From the NCBI GenBank assembly GCA_038326655.1, contig JBBQKG010000001.1, positions 1 to 64,000 of the forward strand: a stretch of 64,000 nucleotides of DNA, read 5' to 3'. Origin of the DNA: JBBQKG01 sp038326655 (GTDB lineage Bacteria; Actinomycetota; Thermoleophilia; Solirubrobacterales; JBBDJG01). The translations under genes were made by a program, and so were the position numbers. The notes under the pieces are model-generated. The model was not told where the DNA came from. It ran no database searches and was given only the letters and a program-made list of their open reading frames with translations. Shown here piece by piece: positions 59,887 to 64,000 of this stretch (positions are counted from its first letter, which is position 1; the number at the start of each line of letters is the position of its first letter).

Positions 59887-60371
59887 CCGGCAGGCAGCTC
59901 GGGTTTACGCGGGGGGTCGGGCGGCGGCGAAGGGTAGGCCGTGGGCGCGGGTCGCTGCGCGTCGCCGCGCCCCTGGACGGGCCGGGTCGCCATCCTCACG
60001 AAACGAAGGCCGCGCCGGCGCAAGAGCAGGCCGGCCAGCGCGCGCCGGACAACCGCGCGCGTCGGCGGCAGCAGCAGGACGAGGCCGAAGATGTCGGTGA
60101 TGAAGCCCGGCGTCAGCAGGAAGGCCCCGCCGAGGATGATGAGGGTCCCATCGAGCACCTCGCGGTGCGGGAGCTTGCCCGCCCCGAGCGCCTCCTGAAA
60201 GCTACGCCACGCTCGCCTGCCCTGCCAGGACAGTAGGCGTGCGCCGATGATCGAGTCGGCGATCAGCAGCAGGATCGTCCACAGGGCGCCGATTGCCTGC
60301 CCGACCTGGATGATCACGTAGATCTCCGCGATCGGCACGATGATGAAGAGCAGGAACAGCAACGCGACCAT
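59883..60371 (-). CDS. fxsA: FxsA family membrane protein
   Basis: 162 residues from ATG 60371. Four predicted helices in the order expected of FxsA: LLFLLFIIVPIAEIYVIIQV, LWTILLLIADSIIGARLLSWQG, TLIILGGAFLLTPGFITDI, FGLVLLLPPTRAVVRRAL; the LLTPGF motif is diagnostic. The C-terminal 45 residues are Pro/Arg-rich and disordered. FxsA suppresses F-exclusion of phage T7 in E. coli; its role is otherwise unknown. First gene of the operon with 59029-59886 and the HAD hydrolase. Confidence 0.93.
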   Translation of the reverse strand: MVALLFLLFIIVPIAEIYVIIQVGQAIGALWTILLLIADSIIGARLLSWQGRRAWRSFQEALGAGKLPHREVLDGTLIILGGAFLLTPGFITDIFGLVLLLPPTRAVVRRALAGLLLRRRGLRFVRMATRPVQGRGDAQRPAPTAYPSPPPDPPRKPELPAG

Positions 60372-60421
60372 GCACTCGAAGCCTAGACGACGGCTGCCGG
60401 GGGCTTGCGCACGGCGATCTC

Positions 60422-60427
60422 TAGAAT
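60422..60427 (+). promoter_or_regulatory. -10 box of the DUF59 gene, leaderless
   Basis: TAGAAT, then 8 nt, then ATG (60436). No Shine-Dalgarno sequence and no clear -35 are present. Confidence 0.5.
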
Positions 60428-60435
60428 CCCCGGGT

Positions 60436-60756
60436 ATGAGCGAACCCGCTGAAGCCAACGCCCCCACCGTCGAAGACGTGATGGAGGCGCTCGAGAACGT
60501 GATCGATCCCGAGCTGGGGCTCGACTTCGTGTCGCTGGGCCTCGTCTACGACGTGGAGGTGCAGGGCAGCGAGGTCCACATCACGTTCACGCTCACGACG
60601 CCGGCCTGTCCGATCGGCCCTCAGGTGACCGAGCAGATGAAGGAGTTCGTCAGCGAGGTCGACGGCGTCGAGAAGGTCTTCCCGAAGATGATCTTCACGC
60701 CTCCGTGGTCCCCGGAGAAGATGTCCGAGGACGCGAAGTTCGCGCTCGGGTTTTAG
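60436..60756 (+). CDS. DUF59/MIP18-family Fe-S assembly protein (SufT-like)
   Basis: 106 residues. Compact MIP18 domain: EDVMEALENVIDPELGLDFVSLGLVYDVEV, LTTPACPIGPQVTEQM with the conserved Cys, and the Trp in FTPPWSPEKMS. Members help insert Fe-S clusters; in actinobacteria they often end the suf operon, but no suf gene is next to this one. ATG follows a TAGAAT by 8 nt. Confidence 0.93.
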   Translation: MSEPAEANAPTVEDVMEALENVIDPELGLDFVSLGLVYDVEVQGSEVHITFTLTTPACPIGPQVTEQMKEFVSEVDGVEKVFPKMIFTPPWSPEKMSEDAKFALGF

Positions 60757-60820
60757 GGCACCTACAGATCCAGCTATAGCAACACGGCCCGCCCGAGTTT
60801 CCGGACGTGACGAAACGCCG

Positions 60821-61027
60821 TTAAGGGTGCGGGTCCTTGACCTCTTCGGACGGCTCGCCGCCCGCCTTGCTCGCGTCGTCGGGCGGTGCCGGAACAGTCG
60901 TCTGGCCCTCAGCGGCGTCATCGGCGATCTCGGGTGTCGCCTCAGCGTTGTGCTCTCCTTCGCCCCCAGCGCTCTCGACGTCTTTTTCCGCCTGTTCGTT
61001 CTTGGGGTACTTCGACTCTTCGCCCAT
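60821..61027 (-). CDS. Small acidic disordered protein
   Basis: 68 residues, very rich in Glu, Ala, Pro and Gly with no hydrophobic core (EQAEKDVESAGGEGEHNAEATPEI). Preceded on the minus strand by AAGGGAG about 5 nt before the ATG, supporting translation. It resembles intrinsically disordered small proteins, possibly of stress or Pup-like type; there is no C-terminal GGE/GGQ, so it is not Pup. Confidence 0.6.
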   Translation of the reverse strand: MGEESKYPKNEQAEKDVESAGGEGEHNAEATPEIADDAAEGQTTVPAPPDDASKAGGEPSEEVKDPHP

Positions 61028-61135
61028 CGTCGCTCCCTTGGATTTGTTGGCCCACCGATCGGGTTCCTGGCAGGGGATACCCGAAGACCGACCGCGTTAC
61101 GCGGTTCGTTCTCGACGATTGCGGCGCCCCGCGGG

Positions 61136-61420
61136 CTACGGGACGAAGTAGCCCTGGGTCAGGAAGAGCGTGTTCGGGTTCGTGGAGGCGACGCCGTCGG
61201 CGCCGCCGTCGAACGCGTTCACCTTCCCGATCTGCCAGATCGTGCGCATGCTCGCGCGAGCATGCCGGGGCGCGCGCCGACATGCTCGCGCCAGCGTGCC
61301 GGGGGGCGCGCCGGATAGTCGCCGCGGGGGTCGCTGAACGCGGGACAGGCCGCGGTCACGGGGTTCTGGGTTCCGCACACGTAGGTGTCGGCGGATGCGG
61401 CGCCGGGCAGCCGAGCGCTC
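61136..61420 (-). pseudogene. Remnant of a gene related to the neighbouring PD40 protein
   Basis: The last 35 residues in this frame (RTIWQIGKVNAFDGGADG... ending in TQGYFVP) parallel the C terminus of the adjacent secreted protein (MTIRLGQVQVDDGGGDG... ending in AVQGVFVP). Upstream, the sequence that looks coding (DTYVCGTQNPVTAACPAF) is in another frame. Between the two frames lie 68 bases of a palindromic tandem repeat (61247-61314), which is not a multiple of three. I read this as a gene copy broken by the repeat. The tandem placement beside its relative suggests a local duplication. Confidence 0.6.
61247..61314. repeat. Two 34-bp tandem palindromic repeats
   Basis: Units 61247-61280 and 61281-61314 agree at 30 of 34 positions. 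Each begins with an inverted repeat; in unit 1 it is the perfect 18-bp palindrome CATGCTCGCGCGAGCATG (61247-61264). It lies inside the broken gene and shifts its frame. I see no other copy in the window. Confidence 0.8.
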
Positions 61421-61453
61421 GCGCGCCAAGAACGCCGCGGTTCAGGCGCCGGG

Positions 61454-63046
61454 TTAGGGGACGAACACGCCCTGGACCGCGAACGGCGAGTTGTCGACCG
61501 TCGTGGTGGCGGTGCCGTCGCCTCCGCCGTCGTCCACCTGGACCTGGCCAAGCCGGATGGTCATGCGCTTGGTGTCCTTGATCATGCCGGGCACGATCGT
61601 GTTCGCGGTGGTGCTGATGGCGCAGATCGAGCCCGTCGTGGTCGACGACGTCGGATTGCACGGAATCGTGACCGGCAGGGCCGTATCGCTAACCGTGGCC
61701 ACGTCGGTGCCGCCGGCCGAGGACGTGCCGTTGAAGTTGTCGGTGACCCGGAGCTGCAGGTTGGCGACGAGCTCCCCGGTGTAGTCGGACAGGGGACCTC
61801 CCCCGCACCGGACGCCACTCGCAATGCAACGGATGTCGGACAGGCTCGCAGTGATGTCGATATCGGAGTCGTCGGGCGGTCCGGGCACGCCGGCATGAAC
61901 CGAGAGCCGCAGGAAGCCGATGAAGTTCGCCGCTGCGCCGTTCGAGTCGGTCGAGCCGACCGTGAGATTCGGCGAGACCTGCACCGGCGGGTTGCAGGAG
62001 TCGAACGCGAGCGGCGCGCCGTGGATGCGGTTGCCGCTTGCACATGGCTGGAATGTCGGCACCAGCGAGACCCTCAGTGGCGTGGCGCCCTTCGGACGCG
62101 GGTAGCCCGTGGGGGCCGCCCGCCAATCGGGCGCGCTGTCCCAGAAGGTGTTGTTGGTGACCCGGGTTTGGGCGGTGCCGTCCTGGCCCATCACGTAGAT
62201 CTCGGCATTGCCGTCGCGCTGGCTCCGGAAGGCGATCTTCGTGCCGTCGGGAGACCACGCCGCCTCGGAGTCGTCTTTCGCGTTGGAGGTGAGGCGCGTC
62301 TGGGTCGTGCCCCCCGCGGCCATCGAATAGATCTCGAGGTTGCCGTCCCGCGACGAGTCGAAGGCGATCTTCTGCCCGGTGGGCGACCACCCCGGGCGGC
62401 GGTCCGAAGCGGCGTTGTTGCTGACGTCGACCTGGTTCGAACCGTCGGTGTCCATCGTGTAGATCTCGAAGTTGCCGTCGCGGTCGCTTTCGAACGCGAT
62501 CTTCGAGCCGCCGGGGCTCCACGCGGGGCGGTCGTTGTTCGAGGCGTTGTTCGTGATGTCGACCTGGTTCGACCCGTCGGCGTCCATCGTGTAGATCTCG
62601 AAGTTGCCGCCGCGATCGCTGCGGAAGGCGATCTTGGTGCCGTCGGCGGACCAGGCGGGTTCGGCGTCCATGCCGGGACTGTTGGTGAGCTGCGTCGGAT
62701 TCGAGCCGTCGGCGTTGGCCGTATAGATCTCCTCGTCGCCGCCGCTGCGGAAGCTCGAGAAGGCGATCTTGGTCCCGTCCGCGGACCACACCGGAAAGAG
62801 GTCTGTCGACGCGTTCTGGGTGATGTTCACCTGACTGACGCCGGCGGCGTCAGACGAGTACACCTCGTAGTTCCCGTCGCGGTCGGTGGCGAAGGCGAGA
62901 TTGCCGTTGACGCCGGGGAAGGCGGCCTGTGCCCGGGGGGCGGCCGCCGCGAGCAGCACGAACACCACTCCAAGCCCCACCAGTGAGGCTCGAGCGATCC
63001 CGCGCCCGTCTCCACGGGCAGCTAGTCGTCCGGCGGTCCGGCTCAT
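61454..63046 (-). CDS. Secreted TolB-like PD40 beta-propeller protein
   Basis: 530 residues from ATG 63046. Signal peptide (about 17-41, ASLVGLGVVFVLLAAAAPRAQA), then six PD40 blades of about 42 residues, each with a W(S/T)xxGxKIAFxSxRDGNxEIY core (for example WSADGTKIAFRSDRGGNFEIY is blade 3 region, 62590-62660). The C-terminal 200 residues form a second, Cys-containing beta-rich domain ending in QVQVDDGGGDGTATT and VQGVFVP, not a known one to me. Propellers of this type bind proteins or carbohydrates at the cell surface. A TTG three codons upstream is in frame. Confidence 0.88.
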   Translation of the reverse strand: MSRTAGRLAARGDGRGIARASLVGLGVVFVLLAAAAPRAQAAFPGVNGNLAFATDRDGNYEVYSSDAAGVSQVNITQNASTDLFPVWSADGTKIAFSSFRSGGDEEIYTANADGSNPTQLTNSPGMDAEPAWSADGTKIAFRSDRGGNFEIYTMDADGSNQVDITNNASNNDRPAWSPGGSKIAFESDRDGNFEIYTMDTDGSNQVDVSNNAASDRRPGWSPTGQKIAFDSSRDGNLEIYSMAAGGTTQTRLTSNAKDDSEAAWSPDGTKIAFRSQRDGNAEIYVMGQDGTAQTRVTNNTFWDSAPDWRAAPTGYPRPKGATPLRVSLVPTFQPCASGNRIHGAPLAFDSCNPPVQVSPNLTVGSTDSNGAAANFIGFLRLSVHAGVPGPPDDSDIDITASLSDIRCIASGVRCGGGPLSDYTGELVANLQLRVTDNFNGTSSAGGTDVATVSDTALPVTIPCNPTSSTTTGSICAISTTANTIVPGMIKDTKRMTIRLGQVQVDDGGGDGTATTTVDNSPFAVQGVFVP

Positions 63047-63118
63047 CCTGACCAAATCTCCCTGCTCTCGAGCAAGCGTACTTGCTTTGCGCCTCCCCGG
63101 CCCGAAAACCAGGGCGGC

Positions 63119-64000
63119 CTACGTCTCCGGACCCTTGCCTCCCTGCAACGGGTCGAAGTGCAACAGGGCGCTGTGCCCGAAGTCGCCGTAGGTCGGCGGC
63201 TTGCCGCCCGTTCCCTGGGGCGTGATCAGCCAGTGAAGGGTTCCGCCGAGCGCCTTCGCGACGTCGAGCCCCTCGGACTCTCCCAGCACCTGCTTCTCGA
63301 TCGCCAGTCGCCGCGAGCCGTCGTTGAGGTCGATCGCCCACACCTGGAACAGCGTCTTGGTCTGGCCTGCCACGAGCAGTTCGTGCTTGTAGAAGGTCGC
63401 GCCCGTGATGCCGGTCGGTGGCACCGCGTTCGGCAGCACGATCACGGGCTCGAGCAGCGGGCCGTTCGGGGCCGCGTTGGCCTGCGTGATCTGGGACATG
63501 TCGTAGGCGAGCAGGTCGTGGCCGCCGTTCAGACCGCCGTTGGAGGTCCACAGGAGCTTTCCGTTGGGCGACACCTCCGCCCACATCACCTTGTCGATGA
63601 AGGCCGGATCGAGCTTCACGTAGTAGCGCCACTGGAGCGTGTCGTCGTCCGCGACGCCGATCGACCCCGTGCGGCAGAAGTTGCCGATGAAGGGGAAGAA
63701 GCACTCGAGCGGCAGCAGCACGCGCCCGCCTTCGCGCTTGTCCCAGGTGATGTCGCCGATGTGGTTGTAGCCCTCGCGCTGGTTGACATCGGGCGCGATC
63801 ACGTTCGTGTTCCGGGCCTCCTCGACGAGGTTCGAGTCCGTGCGGTAGAGGCCGCTGAAGACGCCGTCGAAATACAGGTTGCGCTGCTGGTCCGACGTGA
63901 CGCCCTGGAAGTACTCGAGCGGGACGATCGAATGCCCGGTCTCGGCCCAGCCGGTCTTGTTCGCGGCCGGCGCCGATCGCGCCACCGCCAGCAGGCCGAA
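63119..64000 (-). CDS. Secreted protein of unknown function (5' truncated by window)
   Basis: The frame is open to the window edge (293 residues visible). It starts inside a signal peptide-like stretch (FGLLAVARSAPA), so export is likely. The visible part has repeated short beta-like blocks: VPLEYFQGVTSDQQRNLYF, YNHIGDITWDKREGGRVLLP, WAEVSPNGKLLWTSNGG, LLVAGQTKTLFQVWAIDLNDG and HWLITPQGTGG. It resembles a six-bladed propeller without the PD40 signature. Two Cys lie close together (LECFFPFIGNFCRTG). Function not known. It precedes the PD40 gene on the same strand, 72 bp apart. Confidence 0.75.
   Translation of the reverse strand, partial: FGLLAVARSAPAANKTGWAETGHSIVPLEYFQGVTSDQQRNLYFDGVFSGLYRTDSNLVEEARNTNVIAPDVNQREGYNHIGDITWDKREGGRVLLPLECFFPFIGNFCRTGSIGVADDDTLQWRYYVKLDPAFIDKVMWAEVSPNGKLLWTSNGGLNGGHDLLAYDMSQITQANAAPNGPLLEPVIVLPNAVPPTGITGATFYKHELLVAGQTKTLFQVWAIDLNDGSRRLAIEKQVLGESEGLDVAKALGGTLHWLITPQGTGGKPPTYGDFGHSALLHFDPLQGGKGPET

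Noticed and set aside
60821..61027. Pup (prokaryotic ubiquitin-like) gene
   Set aside because: Size and acidity fit, but the C terminus lacks GGE/GGQ and no proteasome gene is nearby.
62140..62880. Evenly spaced DNA repeats of about 126 bp suggesting a CRISPR or satellite array
   Set aside because: They are the coding sequence of the PD40 blades (about 42 codons each), with third-position differences, not identical repeats with spacers.
61385..62986. Long plus-strand open frame opposite the PD40 propeller gene
   Set aside because: Mirror of repeated propeller blades on the other strand, which have a signal peptide and clear repeats.

Overview
The window is a contiguous piece of a high-GC bacterial chromosome. 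It has almost no intergenic space and no rRNA, phage, insertion sequence or CRISPR array. The gene content suggests Actinomycetota, most likely class Thermoleophilia (Solirubrobacterales or Gaiellales relatives). The reasons are CarD, a ClpC-RadA-DisA block next to IspD-IspF-CysS-RlmB and a sporulation-type SigH sigma factor, several F420-type luciferase-like oxidoreductases, a MarP-like protease, GTG/TTG starts, and many genes with a -10-like hexamer only 6 to 11 nt before the start codon (probable leaderless mRNAs). The lineage is an inference from gene content, not from a marker tree.

Layout. 1-13.9 kb: stress and housekeeping island clpC (5' cut by the window edge), SnoaL-like protein, SRAP protein, a Tat-exported unknown protein on the other strand, radA, disA, carD, then a translationally coupled run ispD-PHP phosphatase-ispF-cysS-rlmB, and sigH with a strong promoter, a palindrome, a leader hairpin and a terminator. 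13.8-17.0 kb: luciferase-like/F420 oxidoreductases, one with a large internal deletion. 17.0-23.3 kb: respiratory cluster: cupredoxin, cox2, A2-type cox1, cox3, two proteins built from a USP-like domain (three domain copies), and a cytochrome c-cupredoxin lipoprotein. 23.4-29.1 kb: AhpD-like and SnoaL-like proteins, tRNA-Thr, a PlsC-GpsA fusion, an ECF sigma factor with a small membrane protein, and a CNNM/CorC-type protein. 29.1-37.4 kb: fatty acid or steroid-type beta-oxidation (3-hydroxyacyl-CoA dehydrogenase, thiolase, three acyl-CoA dehydrogenases), with the same TTGACT...AGTCAA palindrome at both ends, interrupted by a three-gene lipoprotein/methyltransferase operon. 37.4-41.6 kb: cation efflux, SDR, a c-di-AMP riboswitch followed by an M23 murein hydrolase, and lgt. 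41.6-46.8 kb: alpha/beta hydrolase divergent from lysA-hom-thrC-thrB. 46.8-53.5 kb: SDR and orphan ParA divergent from a very large gltB. 53.5-64 kb: FHA protein, small zinc-ribbon and lipid-binding-like proteins, MarP-like protease, membrane proteins, HAD hydrolase, FxsA, a DUF59 Fe-S assembly protein, and secreted beta-propeller-type proteins with a broken neighbour.

How the genes work together. DisA (c-di-AMP synthase) and a c-di-AMP riboswitch upstream of a peptidoglycan hydrolase suggest a wall-homeostasis circuit carried on one stretch of DNA. The oxidase cluster carries its subunits, two candidate copper/haem electron donors and a family of USP-like accessory proteins. The beta-oxidation genes form a probable regulon under a palindrome-binding repressor whose gene is not in the window. 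LysA-Hom-ThrC-ThrB covers lysine and threonine synthesis from aspartate semialdehyde. The most unusual items are the PlsC-GpsA fusion, the ATT-start candidate of carD, the sigH leader, the USP-like family inside the oxidase operon, and the paired lipid-catabolism operators.
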